In this document: in pieces, positions 23,950 through 32,028 of the stretch
Position numbering within the stretch: position 1 is the first letter of the stretch
Layout of the letters: each line of letters begins with the position of its first letter
Source: Bacteroidales bacterium
GTDB taxonomy: Bacteria > Bacteroidota > Bacteroidia > Bacteroidales > UBA932
NCBI GenBank assembly: GCA_017548445.1
Contig: JAFYZZ010000088.1
Coordinates: forward strand, 1 to 37,047
DNA length: 37,047 bases
Direction of reading: 5' to 3'
Translations under genes and position numbers: made by a program
Notes under the pieces: model-generated
Databases searched by the model: none
What the model was told of the DNA's origin: nothing
What the model saw: only the letters and a program-made list of their open reading frames with translations

Positions 23950-25627
23950 CGCTTGAAGAAACGGCCTCGCCGGAAGCGCTCAGACCTTCTGCAAACACCT
24001 CGAAACATCCGCTGTAAGCGGGCGTTTTGCATTCCACCGCAATGCTCTCGCCGGGGGCGAGGGTCAGCAGCGGATGCCAGTAGAGGGTCTGCCGGTAGTC
24101 GGGATAGTCCCTGCCCACGCCGGCGCAGGTGTAGGCCAGCGGCAGGGAGCAGCCCTGGAAGTCCACGATGCGCACGTTGTCCTCGAACTGCATCGAGGGG
24201 AGCGTGCCCTTGTAGGTGACGAAGTTCACCACCCCCGCGAAGCTGCGGATGCCGAGGAAGTAGGGTTCGGTGTAGATGTCGATATGGTGCACGAGCAGCG
24301 GGTCGTAGGAGAGGATCTTCTCGTGGTCGAGCACGGGAATGCCGTCCAGCAGCACCAGGGCGTAACCGCTTTGGAAATAGTAGCCGCCGAGGTTGTCGGA
24401 CACGTGTACCTGAAGCTCGCGCTTGCCGTTCACGCGCCGGACGCGGAGCTCGGAGATGAACTCGATGAAGAGTTCCTCCATCACCGGGAAGCGGGTGTAG
24501 TCGTCCAGGATGTACCGGGTACGGTCCCGTTCGTCGAAGATGCGGTGCTGCCGGGCGGGCAGGGCGGTGTAGAGGGTGTCGGCGTCGAAATTCTTCTCCA
24601 GCTGCATACCCAGGCCGCGCAGTTCCAGTTCGCGGCCCCAGCCGCCATAGAGCTGAAGGGGAGGGATGTCGCCGGCGGGCAGGTCGAGGAACGGACTGAG
24701 CAGTTCCAGGTGGCAGACGTTGTCGCGGTCAACGCCCTGGATTTCCAGGAACATCTCCTGGTCGCCGTAGATGTTGGAGGTGAAGAAGGTGGCGGAGCCG
24801 TCCGCGCCGATGGATTCCGTGTAGATGTCTTCGCCATTGCCGGGCGAGGAGATGAAGGCATATTTGTCCTGCAGGGCCCGCAAGCCTGCGGCGTCGGTTC
24901 CCGTCACGCGGGCCTGGATGATTTCGCCTTCGTATTCGGGAATCACGCTCCCGTCGAAGCCGCGGGCGGCGGGAAGGGAGCGCGTGTTGCGTATGAAGTC
25001 GGCGATATGCGTTCCATCATAGGTAGGGATGCCGTCGTCGTGACGGACGCTGAGGCTGAACCCGATCTTCTCGGAACCATTGTTGGTCAGGACGATGCGG
25101 GTGGATCCGGACGTGCCGGCGTCATCCGCGGAAATCCGCAGCGACCCGGCGGCCGGGACGGGGAGAGCCCGGGGCGCCTCCGTGACGACTTTGACGCCGC
25201 CCTCGGTCCGTTCCGTGCTGAAGGTGTTGAAAACGGACAGCGTACGGGCGCCGGTGAGCGGATCGAACCCTTCTTCGGAAGCGCCCAGCTTGGTATAGGC
25301 CAGCAGCCGGTAGTTGCCGGTGGGCAGGGTGGAGGGCAGGATCAGGCGCCCCGCCCCGCGACCGCCGTCCAGGGCGATCTTGGCTGTCTGGACCAGGCCC
25401 GTCGGGGAATGCACCTCCACGTAGGCCGTCTTGCTGAAGGCGGAGAGCCGGCCGGTTCCGGCGTCCACGCACCAGGCGGACAGCCAGACGGCGTCCCCGG
25501 CCACATAGACCTCCCGGTCGGTCGAAATATAGACGCGTTCGCGCAGCCGCTCCGCGCCCTGCGCGGAAAGCAGGGGAAGCAGGGGAAGCAGGCAGGACAG
25601 AAGGATGATTGTCAGTATCTTTTTCAT
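23930..25627 (-). CDS. MG2-domain / plug-like exported protein, copy A
   Basis: This is a 565-residue protein with a signal peptide (MKKILTIILLSCLLPLLPLLSAQG). An MG2-like domain follows at about 25-125 (VYISTDREVYVAGDAVWLSA, then LPTGNYRLLAYTKLG). The middle part is unrecognised. Near 415-475 there is a segment like the plug of a TonB-dependent receptor (ALVLLDGIPVLDHEKILSYD, IDIYTEPYFLGIRSFAGVVN, FVTYKG), but no beta-barrel follows. The protein ends with an all-beta domain (TLAPGESIAVECKTPAYSGC). ATG 25627 lies 8 bp after the DUF4249 stop; longer upstream frames only run through that gene. It is the last gene of copy A, and its 3' end overlaps the convergent glycosyltransferase by 20 bp. 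It is probably periplasmic or outer-membrane-associated, and its job in the receptor complex is unknown. Confidence 0.85.
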   Translation of the reverse strand: MKKILTIILLSCLLPLLPLLSAQGAERLRERVYISTDREVYVAGDAVWLSAWCVDAGTGRLSAFSKTAYVEVHSPTGLVQTAKIALDGGRGAGRLILPSTLPTGNYRLLAYTKLGASEEGFDPLTGARTLSVFNTFSTERTEGGVKVVTEAPRALPVPAAGSLRISADDAGTSGSTRIVLTNNGSEKIGFSLSVRHDDGIPTYDGTHIADFIRNTRSLPAARGFDGSVIPEYEGEIIQARVTGTDAAGLRALQDKYAFISSPGNGEDIYTESIGADGSATFFTSNIYGDQEMFLEIQGVDRDNVCHLELLSPFLDLPAGDIPPLQLYGGWGRELELRGLGMQLEKNFDADTLYTALPARQHRIFDERDRTRYILDDYTRFPVMEELFIEFISELRVRRVNGKRELQVHVSDNLGGYYFQSGYALVLLDGIPVLDHEKILSYDPLLVHHIDIYTEPYFLGIRSFAGVVNFVTYKGTLPSMQFEDNVRIVDFQGCSLPLAYTCAGVGRDYPDYRQTLYWHPLLTLAPGESIAVECKTPAYSGCFEVFAEGLSASGEAVSSSATLDVR

Positions 25628-25635
25628 ACGTGGGA

Positions 25636-26856
25636 TCAATTGTGTCCGGAGGGCCAGCCTTCGGGTTTGGTCTTGGTGCCACCCAGTCTGCGGCAGTCGA
25701 TGCAGGCGTTCAGGGCCCACATATAATGGGAAGGAGTGGGCGACATCGTCTCGTAAAGCTCGTCGTAGGGGAGATAGCCGTGGTGATACCAGTACGCCAG
25801 CGAGTCGGGATAAGACGCGTTGACCTTCTTCTCGTCGCGGAACCGGGCCGGTCCCGGTTTGTAGAATTTGTTCTCGCCGTTGTCGTAAAACATCACGGCT
25901 TCGACGGGGACGGCGGCGTTGACGTACCCCATCACCTGGAGGTCGGGATCCGAAATGCAGCGGACGTTGCTGGCCATCTCGCTGGGCGTGGGGGAGAAGA
26001 TGGACCCCTGCCCTTCGGAATTCTGCTGCATATTGTTCCAGTAGTTGAATGCGTCTTCGCTCATCGCCTGCAGCTGCACCGTGATCTTGTACATCACCTG
26101 CAGCCGCTGGTCCGAGAGCGGGATGGTATGGAAGGCGAGTTCCTCGAAGCGGTCCTCCGTCTGGTTGGCCGTGGAGAAGATGTTGATCTTCGAGGAATTG
26201 GCGGATTTCCAGCAATAATACAGGTTGGGTTCGTCGTATGCGGAATAGTAACCGATCGTTTTGGTGGGCGGGTCATACCTGAGCATCGTGTTGAGGTCGC
26301 TGTGGTATTCCCAGACTTCGGAGAAGGACCAGCGGAAATGGTGGGAGCCGTGGCAGTGCATCGTCAGTCCGATCCAGAGCTCGTCGAATCCTTCGTTCTT
26401 GCTGTAGGAAAGGGCGTCGATGGTAGGGGCGGGGCAGGGTTCCAGCCAGTCGGATTCGAAGGTGTTCGTGATGTCTCCGAACTTGTCGAGCGTTTCGAAA
26501 TGGAGACGGTAGCGCTGGCCTTCCCGCAGGCTGCCCGTGTCAAAATACAGGAGCCCGTCCGACCAGTCGAGACTCGACCAGGGGCCGGCGCCTTCCACCC
26601 GGGAGCCGTCCTCACCTTCGATGTAACCGGTCACCCGCGGGGGCGTGGACTGATAGTCGTCATAACTGTCGGTGTCGAAGGGCTGTACGTAGCTGAATTT
26701 CACGGTCGTGACACCGCCGACGAGGATGTCTCCCTCGACCACGAGGGGCCATTCGCTGGCCTTTTTGATATCGACCTCATAGGGGAAGATGCAGGAGGCC
26801 GCGGCAAGCAGCGTGGCGGCGAGGGCCGCAGTGCGTATGATAAATTTCGTGGCCAT
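25636..26856 (-). CDS. DUF4249 lipoprotein, copy A
   Basis: This is a 406-residue protein with a lipoprotein signal (LAATLLAAASC; the lipobox cysteine is at about residue 22). It is followed by the DUF4249 pattern: PLVVEGDIL, strands with GYIEGEDGSRVEG, LREGQRYRLHFET and YWNNMQQNSEGQGSIFSPTP. The conserved Cys-containing C-terminus is ACIDCRRLGGT. DUF4249 proteins are encoded next to TonB-dependent receptors throughout Bacteroidetes and are assumed to be outer-membrane partners; no function is established. The start shares one base with the receptor stop (TGATG), so it is translationally coupled. Confidence 0.9.
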   Translation of the reverse strand: MATKFIIRTAALAATLLAAASCIFPYEVDIKKASEWPLVVEGDILVGGVTTVKFSYVQPFDTDSYDDYQSTPPRVTGYIEGEDGSRVEGAGPWSSLDWSDGLLYFDTGSLREGQRYRLHFETLDKFGDITNTFESDWLEPCPAPTIDALSYSKNEGFDELWIGLTMHCHGSHHFRWSFSEVWEYHSDLNTMLRYDPPTKTIGYYSAYDEPNLYYCWKSANSSKINIFSTANQTEDRFEELAFHTIPLSDQRLQVMYKITVQLQAMSEDAFNYWNNMQQNSEGQGSIFSPTPSEMASNVRCISDPDLQVMGYVNAAVPVEAVMFYDNGENKFYKPGPARFRDEKKVNASYPDSLAYWYHHGYLPYDELYETMSPTPSHYMWALNACIDCRRLGGTKTKPEGWPSGHN

Positions 26857-29507
26857 CAGAATTTCAGGTTGAGGTTGATATAGGGGATGGGATAGGCGAA
26901 GACCGAGAGCAGGTAGCTCTCCGTGCCGTTGAAGAAGACCGAGTACGCGTTCTTGCGGGCGGTCACGTTATAGACGCCGATGGTCCAGGACATATGCGAG
27001 AACTGGCGCAGGTAGTGACCCGGGTCGATGTTGACCGCGAGGTCCAGGCGGAAATAGTCCGGGATGCGGTAGGTGTTCCGCTGCGAATAGGCGAGCCGCC
27101 AGCCGCCGCCGTAGTTGAACCGGCCGATGGGCAGGGTGACGGGGCGTCCGGTCGCGTAGTCCAGGTTCGCCGACAGGGAATAGCGGTGGGTGAACTTGTA
27201 GTTGCCCGTCAACTTCACTTCGTGCGGTTTGTCGTGCGGGGCGTTGTACCAGGCCCCGCCGTTGATGGTCTCCACGCCGCGGTCCTTCATCTCGCGCAGC
27301 AGCGAGCGGGAATAGGAGTAGGAGAGCCAGCCGGTGAGTTTGCCGGAGGTCTTCTTGGCCATCAGTTCCACGCCGTAGGCCTTGCCGTAGGTCTCCACGA
27401 GGTCGTCCGCGAGGTGCTCGTTCATCAGCGTGGTGGCGCCGGACTTGTAGTCCAGCTGGTGTGCGGTCCGCTTGTAATAGGCTTCGAGCGTCAGGTCGAT
27501 GGTGCCGTTCGCGACGGACCAGTACAGGCCGGAGGCGGCCTGCCAGCCGGTCTGCGGGCGGATGCGGTCGGTGGACAGCTGCCAGGTGTCGATCGGGGAG
27601 ATGGAAGAGGTGTTGGAGATGAGGTGGATCTGCTGACTCATCGTGTTGAACCCTGCTTTCACGGAGAGGTTGTCGCGGAAGGAATACTTGCCGGACAGAC
27701 GGAATTCGGGGTTCAGGTAGAACTTGGCGGGGTTCAGGGCCAGCAGGCCGCTCAGGCGCACGCCGCCCTCGAGGGTGAGTTTGGACGTGACGGTCCAGCT
27801 GTCGCTGGCGAACAGGGCGGGCTCTACGGCCTGCTGGGTGTCGAGCGCCCAGGTCCTGACCAGCGATTCGCCTTCGTACAGCGGAGCCATCGCACCGGGC
27901 TGCAGGTTGTAATAGGTGGCGTGAAGGCCGAACGTGAGGTCGTGGGAATCCGTGGCGGCGTAGCGGAAGGTGGCCTTGGCGAAACCCTGGTTGATTTCCG
28001 TATCCACGAGATAGCCGGACATCTGGTTATGGCCCAGGCTGTTCTCCAGGCGGGCGCCGTAGCGGTCGTAACCGGCGACGGCGGTCAGGTTGAGGCGGCT
28101 TCCCAGGCGGCTGCGCCATTTCACGGAGGCGTTCAGGTTGGCGTAGCGGAAGGCCGGGTCGCGCGAGAACTCGAAGCCGTCCCGGGACCAGTATAAATAG
28201 CCGTGCAGGGTGTTGGCCTCGTTGAGTTTGTGGGTCACGGATGCGTTGATGTCGCTGAAGGAGGCCTTGCCGCCGGCGTATTCGCTGCTCTTGGGAAGCA
28301 GGTTCAGCAGCCAGTTGGAGTAGGTGGTGCGTGCGCCGACGAGGAAGGTGGTCTTGCCCTTGTTGAGCGGTCCTTCCAGGTGGAAGCGGCCGGTCAGCAG
28401 GCCGATGCCCATCGAACCGGCGATCTTGTTGGAGTTGCCCTCGCGGTTGCGCACGTCGAGCACCGACGAGATGCGTCCGCCGAACTCGGCCGGGATGCTG
28501 CTCTTGTACAGTTCCACCTCGCTCACGATCTCGGGGTTGAAGGCCGAGAAGATGCCGAACAGGTGGGTGGGGTTGTAGATGGTGCCGTCGTTGAACAGGA
28601 TCAGGTTCTGGTCCGTCGAGCCGCCGCGGACGTTGAAGCCGCTGGAGGCCTCGCCCACGGACTTCACGCCCGGCAGGGTGAGGACGGCCTTGATGATGTC
28701 GCCTTCGCCGAAGGCGCTCGGAATTTTGTTGATGACCTCCATCCGCACGCGTTCGATGCCCATTTTGGCGTCGCGGTGGTGCGACACGGCGTCGGCGGAC
28801 ACCACGGCGCTCGTCAGCGCGAGGACCTTCTCCTTCATCACCACGTCCAGCACGCCGTCGTCCCAGACCTTGAGGGTGAGGTGCATATCGTCGAGCGAGT
28901 AGCCGCTGAGGTTGAGGGTGTTGTCGCCGACGGGCAGGGCTACGCGGTAGAAGCCGGCGCCGTCGGTGACGGAGTAGGCGCCCGTCTTCTCGTCGTACAC
29001 GGAAACGCCGGTGAGCGGTTCGCCGCTGGCCACGTCGCGGACGTGGCCGCTCACGTAGACCTTGCCGGTGCGGCCGGCGTTGCTCTCGCCGATTTCGTAG
29101 ACCTTGTTCTGGAAGGTCACGACTGCACTCTGTTCAGCCAGGTACTTCTGCAGTTCGCTGTCGTCGGACCGGGATTTCCCGCTGTCGAAGTAGCCGGTGG
29201 GCAGGGAGGTGAACACGGACTTGCTGTGCAGGATGAAGCGGGCGGTGCCGTAGGAACTGACGATGTAACCTTTTTCGCGCAGCGCGTCGAAAGCGGCTTC
29301 GAGGAACTGCGCGCGCGGCGCACTGACGGTGAAGGTGGACTGCTCGGCTTCATCCTTGACATAATAGATGTCCGGCTGGATTTCCTTGCGGAGGAAGTGC
29401 ACGAGCGAATCCAGTTCCACGCGCTTGACCTCCAGGAGATCCTGTGCGTGCAGGCTGCCGCCCAGGCTTCCGGCCAGCAGGAGGAGGGTGAAGAGGATCC
29501 TTTTCAT
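26856..29507 (-). CDS. TonB-dependent receptor with STN domain, copy A
   Basis: This is an 883-residue outer-membrane transporter. The signal peptide (1-21, ending SLHA) is followed by an STN-like domain (about 22-100: DSLVHFLRKEIQPDIYYVKD, then FDALREKGYIVSSYG). A carboxypeptidase-regulatory-like domain lies at about 148-230 (VSGHVRDVASGEPLTGVSVY). The plug lies at about 240-370 (FGEGDIIKAVLTLPGVKSVG, FNVRGGSTDQNLILFNDG, YKSSIPAEFGGRISSVLDVR). A 22-strand-type barrel ends in YINLNLKF with the terminal Phe. The plug pattern is that of the receptors found with DUF4249 genes across Bacteroidetes. STN domains usually signal to a FecR-type anti-sigma factor, but none is adjacent. The start overlaps the upstream gene by 4 bp (ATGA). 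The substrate is unknown. Confidence 0.94.
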   Translation of the reverse strand: MKRILFTLLLLAGSLGGSLHAQDLLEVKRVELDSLVHFLRKEIQPDIYYVKDEAEQSTFTVSAPRAQFLEAAFDALREKGYIVSSYGTARFILHSKSVFTSLPTGYFDSGKSRSDDSELQKYLAEQSAVVTFQNKVYEIGESNAGRTGKVYVSGHVRDVASGEPLTGVSVYDEKTGAYSVTDGAGFYRVALPVGDNTLNLSGYSLDDMHLTLKVWDDGVLDVVMKEKVLALTSAVVSADAVSHHRDAKMGIERVRMEVINKIPSAFGEGDIIKAVLTLPGVKSVGEASSGFNVRGGSTDQNLILFNDGTIYNPTHLFGIFSAFNPEIVSEVELYKSSIPAEFGGRISSVLDVRNREGNSNKIAGSMGIGLLTGRFHLEGPLNKGKTTFLVGARTTYSNWLLNLLPKSSEYAGGKASFSDINASVTHKLNEANTLHGYLYWSRDGFEFSRDPAFRYANLNASVKWRSRLGSRLNLTAVAGYDRYGARLENSLGHNQMSGYLVDTEINQGFAKATFRYAATDSHDLTFGLHATYYNLQPGAMAPLYEGESLVRTWALDTQQAVEPALFASDSWTVTSKLTLEGGVRLSGLLALNPAKFYLNPEFRLSGKYSFRDNLSVKAGFNTMSQQIHLISNTSSISPIDTWQLSTDRIRPQTGWQAASGLYWSVANGTIDLTLEAYYKRTAHQLDYKSGATTLMNEHLADDLVETYGKAYGVELMAKKTSGKLTGWLSYSYSRSLLREMKDRGVETINGGAWYNAPHDKPHEVKLTGNYKFTHRYSLSANLDYATGRPVTLPIGRFNYGGGWRLAYSQRNTYRIPDYFRLDLAVNIDPGHYLRQFSHMSWTIGVYNVTARKNAYSVFFNGTESYLLSVFAYPIPYINLNLKF
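28573..28696. repeat. 124-bp perfect repeat in receptor plug (copy A)
   Basis: These 124 bp are identical to 35000-35123 in the copy B receptor. They encode the plug segment VGEASSGFNVRGG and DQNLILFNDGTI. Surrounding sequence has scattered synonymous differences, so the run stands out. Confidence 0.85.
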
Positions 29508-30235
29508 TGGGCGGCGGTGTAAAGGACGGCTTTGCAGAAGTCGTCGAAACTGAAGTCGGACTGGTTCCCGCGGATGGCGTTGACGCCCTGGCGGATCTTC
29601 TTGCGGTCCGGGAACTTGCGGATGAGCGCGGCGCGGCCCTTGAAGCGGGAGAAGTTGCCCTCGGCGTCGCGGAAATAATAATACTTGTGGATGGCGAAAT
29701 GGCGGGTCACGTCGGACCGGTAGTCCGGGTCGTAATAGCCGATGGTGTCGCCGTTGACGTTCTGGGTGTTGGAATTGATCTGCTTCTGTACGTGCTTGTA
29801 CACGTGAACCGGCCCGTCGCCGAACACTTCATAGAACCCTTCCGGCAGTGCCCCGTCCGGGCCGATTCCCACGAAATTCCGCCCGCCCATCGTAAAGGAA
29901 GGCGTATGCTCCGGGGTGAGCGCAACGGCGAAGGGACTGTCCTCCAGCTGCACGAGGGCGCGCTGGGCCACGGCGTCGATGTTGATGGGAACGTCCCGGT
30001 AGAGGTTGCCTTCGAAGGAAATGTCTCCGCGTTCGAAAGCGGGCTGCGACCAATAGGGATTGCCGTTGGCCAGGAAGGTGTACCGGGTTCCCTGCTTCCC
30101 CCGGTAAAGGATGGAGCGGTCGCCGGCAGCTTTCTGGAATGCCTGCAGTTCGTCCTGGACTTGGGCGTGGGCCGGCTGGCAGCAAGCCAGCAATGCCAAT
30201 ACACCACTGATAATAGTTAATCTTGGTTTCATCAT
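29504..30235 (-). CDS. Small exported protein, first gene of copy A operon
   Basis: This is a 243-residue protein with a signal peptide (MMKPRLTIISGVLALLACCQPAHA). I do not recognise the family with certainty. Blocks conserved with the copy B paralogue are NGNPYW, GDISFEGNLYRDVPINIDA, QRAL, EGFYEVFGDGPVHVYKHV, NVNGDTIGY and YYFRDAEGNFSRF, then a basic helix (RKFPDRKKIRQGV). The layout of a short strand followed by Y-x-(D/N)-(V/I)-P-x-x-(Y/I)-D recalls other small secreted proteins near Bacteroidetes receptors, but this is memory, not a search. I chose ATG 30235 (30232 also possible); a longer frame to 30310 crosses the promoter. ATGA coupling to the receptor is at 29504-29507. Probably periplasmic. 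Confidence 0.75.
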   Translation of the reverse strand: MMKPRLTIISGVLALLACCQPAHAQVQDELQAFQKAAGDRSILYRGKQGTRYTFLANGNPYWSQPAFERGDISFEGNLYRDVPINIDAVAQRALVQLEDSPFAVALTPEHTPSFTMGGRNFVGIGPDGALPEGFYEVFGDGPVHVYKHVQKQINSNTQNVNGDTIGYYDPDYRSDVTRHFAIHKYYYFRDAEGNFSRFKGRAALIRKFPDRKKIRQGVNAIRGNQSDFSFDDFCKAVLYTAAQ

Positions 30236-30240
30236 TTCGG

Positions 30241-30272
30241 CGAAGATAGAGATAATCGCAGTAATAACCAAA
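30241..30272 (-). promoter_or_regulatory. Promoter of copy A operon
   Basis: On the minus strand TTTG (30272-30269), a 20-bp spacer and TATCTTCG (30248-30241) fit the Bacteroidetes -33/-7 promoter, with one mismatch in the -7 box. The ATG at 30235 is only 5 bp past the box, so the transcript would be essentially leaderless. Confidence 0.55.
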
Positions 30273-30282
30273 TAGAACAACG

Positions 30283-30305
30283 GGGCAGTTTCAAGAAAAC
30301 TGCCC
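30283..30305 (-). terminator. Hairpin between copies B and A
   Basis: GGGCAGTTT and AAACTGCCC (9-bp perfect stem, 5-nt loop) lie 22 bp past the copy B stop. On the minus strand CGTTGTTCTATTTGG follows, T-rich but without a strong U run, so termination may be partial. The copy A -33 element lies just beyond it. Confidence 0.6.
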
Positions 30306-30327
30306 TGCAATCCCGATTATCTTTCGT

Positions 30328-32028
30328 TTACCGTACCTCCAGCGAGGTGCGGGAGAGGATGGCTTCTCCCGATTCGGTCAACCCTTCCGCACGGACCTCG
30401 AAGCGTCCGCCATAATCCGGCGTCTTGCATTCGACGCTGACGGACTCGCCCGGAGCCAGGGTCAGAAGCGGGTGCCAGTAGAGCGTCTGCCGGAAGTCGG
30501 GATAATCCCGTCCCACGCCTTCGCAGGTGTAGGCCAGCGGCAATGAACAACCCTGGAAGTCGACGATCCGCACGTTGTCGGCGAACTGCATCGAGGGGAG
30601 CGTCCCCTTGTAGGTGACGAAGTTCACGATGCCCGCGAAGGTGCGTGCGCCGAAGGCGTAGGTGCCGTCGTAGATGTCGATATACTGCACGAGCAGCGGA
30701 TCGTAGGCCAGGATCTTGTCGTGGTCCGGAACCGGGATTCCGTCCAGCAGGATCAGCGCCCGCCCCTGGGAGTAATAGAGGTGGTTCGTGGCGTCGTGGG
30801 TGCCGACCTGGATCTCGCGGCGGCCGTCCACGCGACGGAGGCGTATCTGCTGGATGAACTCGATGAAGAGTTCCTGCATCACGGTGAAACGGGTATAATC
30901 GTCCAGGACATACCGCTTGCAGCGGCGCCGGTCCAGGGCCCGGTGTGCCGTGACGGGCAGTTCGGAATAGAGCGTGTCGGCGTCGAAATTCCGCTCCAGC
31001 TGCATACCCAGGTTGCGCAGTTCCAGGGCGTCGGCATAGTCCGCGCTCAGCTGCATCGGCGGGATGTTCCCGGCAGGCAGGTCCAGGAAGGGGCTCTCGA
31101 GCTCGAGGTGGCAGACGTTGTCTTTGTCCACGCCTTCGATCTCCAGGAACATATTCGGGTTGCCGTAGATGTTGGCGGTGAAGAAAGTGGTCGTTCCGTC
31201 GGCCCGGAGGTTCTCGGTATAGAAGTTCTCCCCGTTGCCGGGGGAGGAGATGTAGGCGCTGTTGAGCTCCAGGGCGCGCCGTCCCGCTTCGTCCGTGCCC
31301 GCCACGTGGGCGCGGATGATCTCCCCTTCATATTCCGGGATGACGTCCGGGTCGAACCCGCGGGCGGCAGGCAGGGAGTGCAGGGCATCGGTGAAGCCAG
31401 TGATATGTTGCTGGCCGGCCGGTCCGGGGATGCCGTCGTCGTGACGGACGGCAAGGCTGAAGGAAACCGTTTCCGTGCCGGGGTTGGACAGGCGGATCCG
31501 GGTGCTGCTGGCGGTCGGAGCGTCGGAGGCTTCGATGGACAGCCTGCCGGCGCCCGGGACGGTTTGCGCCGCCGGCGCGCGGGCGACGACCTCCACGCCG
31601 TCCGGGACCCGCCCGGTGCTGAACGTGTTGACGACCGAGAGCGTCCGGGCGCCGGTCAGGGGGTCGAAGCTCTCCTCCGAGGCGCCCTGCTTGGTGTATG
31701 CCAGCAGACGGTAGTTGCCCGTGGGAAGGGTGTTGGGCAGGACGAGCCGGCCGGCGCCGCGTCCGTTCTCCAGGGCGATCTTGGCGGTCTGGACCATCCC
31801 TTCCTGCGAATGCACTTCCACGTAGGCGATCTTGCTGAATCCGGACGGAAGGCCGCTCGTGGCGTCCACGCACCAGGCGGACATCCACACGGCGTCGCCG
31901 GCCACATACACCTCGCTGTCGGTGGCGACGTACACGCGTTCGCGCAGGCGGTCCGCTCCGGCGGCGGTCAGCGGCAGGAGCAGGCAGAGACAGGAAGCCA
32001 GGAGCGGCAGATATTTCTTTCTATTCAT
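30328..32028 (-). CDS. MG2-domain / plug-like exported protein, copy B
   Basis: This is a 566-residue paralogue of the 23930-25627 protein, with the same order of parts. It has a signal peptide (YLPLLASCLCLLLPLTAAGA) and an MG2-like domain (VYVATDSEVYVAGDAVWMSA, LPTGNYRLLAYTKQG). A plug-like segment near 415-475 reads ALILLDGIPVPDHDKILAYD, IDIYDGTYAFGARTFAGIVN and FVTYKG, and the C-terminal beta domain has TLAPGESVSVECKTPDYGG. MG2 and plug-like parts are well conserved between copies, while the segment near 140-200 differs more. Its start overlaps the DUF4249 stop by 8 bp, unlike the 8-bp gap in copy A. It is the last gene of copy B, followed by a hairpin. No barrel domain is present, so it cannot be a transporter by itself. 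Confidence 0.85.
   Translation of the reverse strand: MNRKKYLPLLASCLCLLLPLTAAGADRLRERVYVATDSEVYVAGDAVWMSAWCVDATSGLPSGFSKIAYVEVHSQEGMVQTAKIALENGRGAGRLVLPNTLPTGNYRLLAYTKQGASEESFDPLTGARTLSVVNTFSTGRVPDGVEVVARAPAAQTVPGAGRLSIEASDAPTASSTRIRLSNPGTETVSFSLAVRHDDGIPGPAGQQHITGFTDALHSLPAARGFDPDVIPEYEGEIIRAHVAGTDEAGRRALELNSAYISSPGNGENFYTENLRADGTTTFFTANIYGNPNMFLEIEGVDKDNVCHLELESPFLDLPAGNIPPMQLSADYADALELRNLGMQLERNFDADTLYSELPVTAHRALDRRRCKRYVLDDYTRFTVMQELFIEFIQQIRLRRVDGRREIQVGTHDATNHLYYSQGRALILLDGIPVPDHDKILAYDPLLVQYIDIYDGTYAFGARTFAGIVNFVTYKGTLPSMQFADNVRIVDFQGCSLPLAYTCEGVGRDYPDFRQTLYWHPLLTLAPGESVSVECKTPDYGGRFEVRAEGLTESGEAILSRTSLEVR

Noticed and set aside
25628..26215. N-terminal extension of the MG2/plug-like protein of copy A by about 195 residues
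   Set aside because: The extension runs through the DUF4249 gene in another frame and has shadow composition. The internal ATG at 25627 gives a clean signal peptide that matches copy B.
26856..29507. SusC/SusD-type polysaccharide utilisation locus
   Set aside because: There is no SusD-like gene and no glycoside hydrolase. The partner lipoprotein is DUF4249, and the receptor lacks the typical SusC length and motifs.
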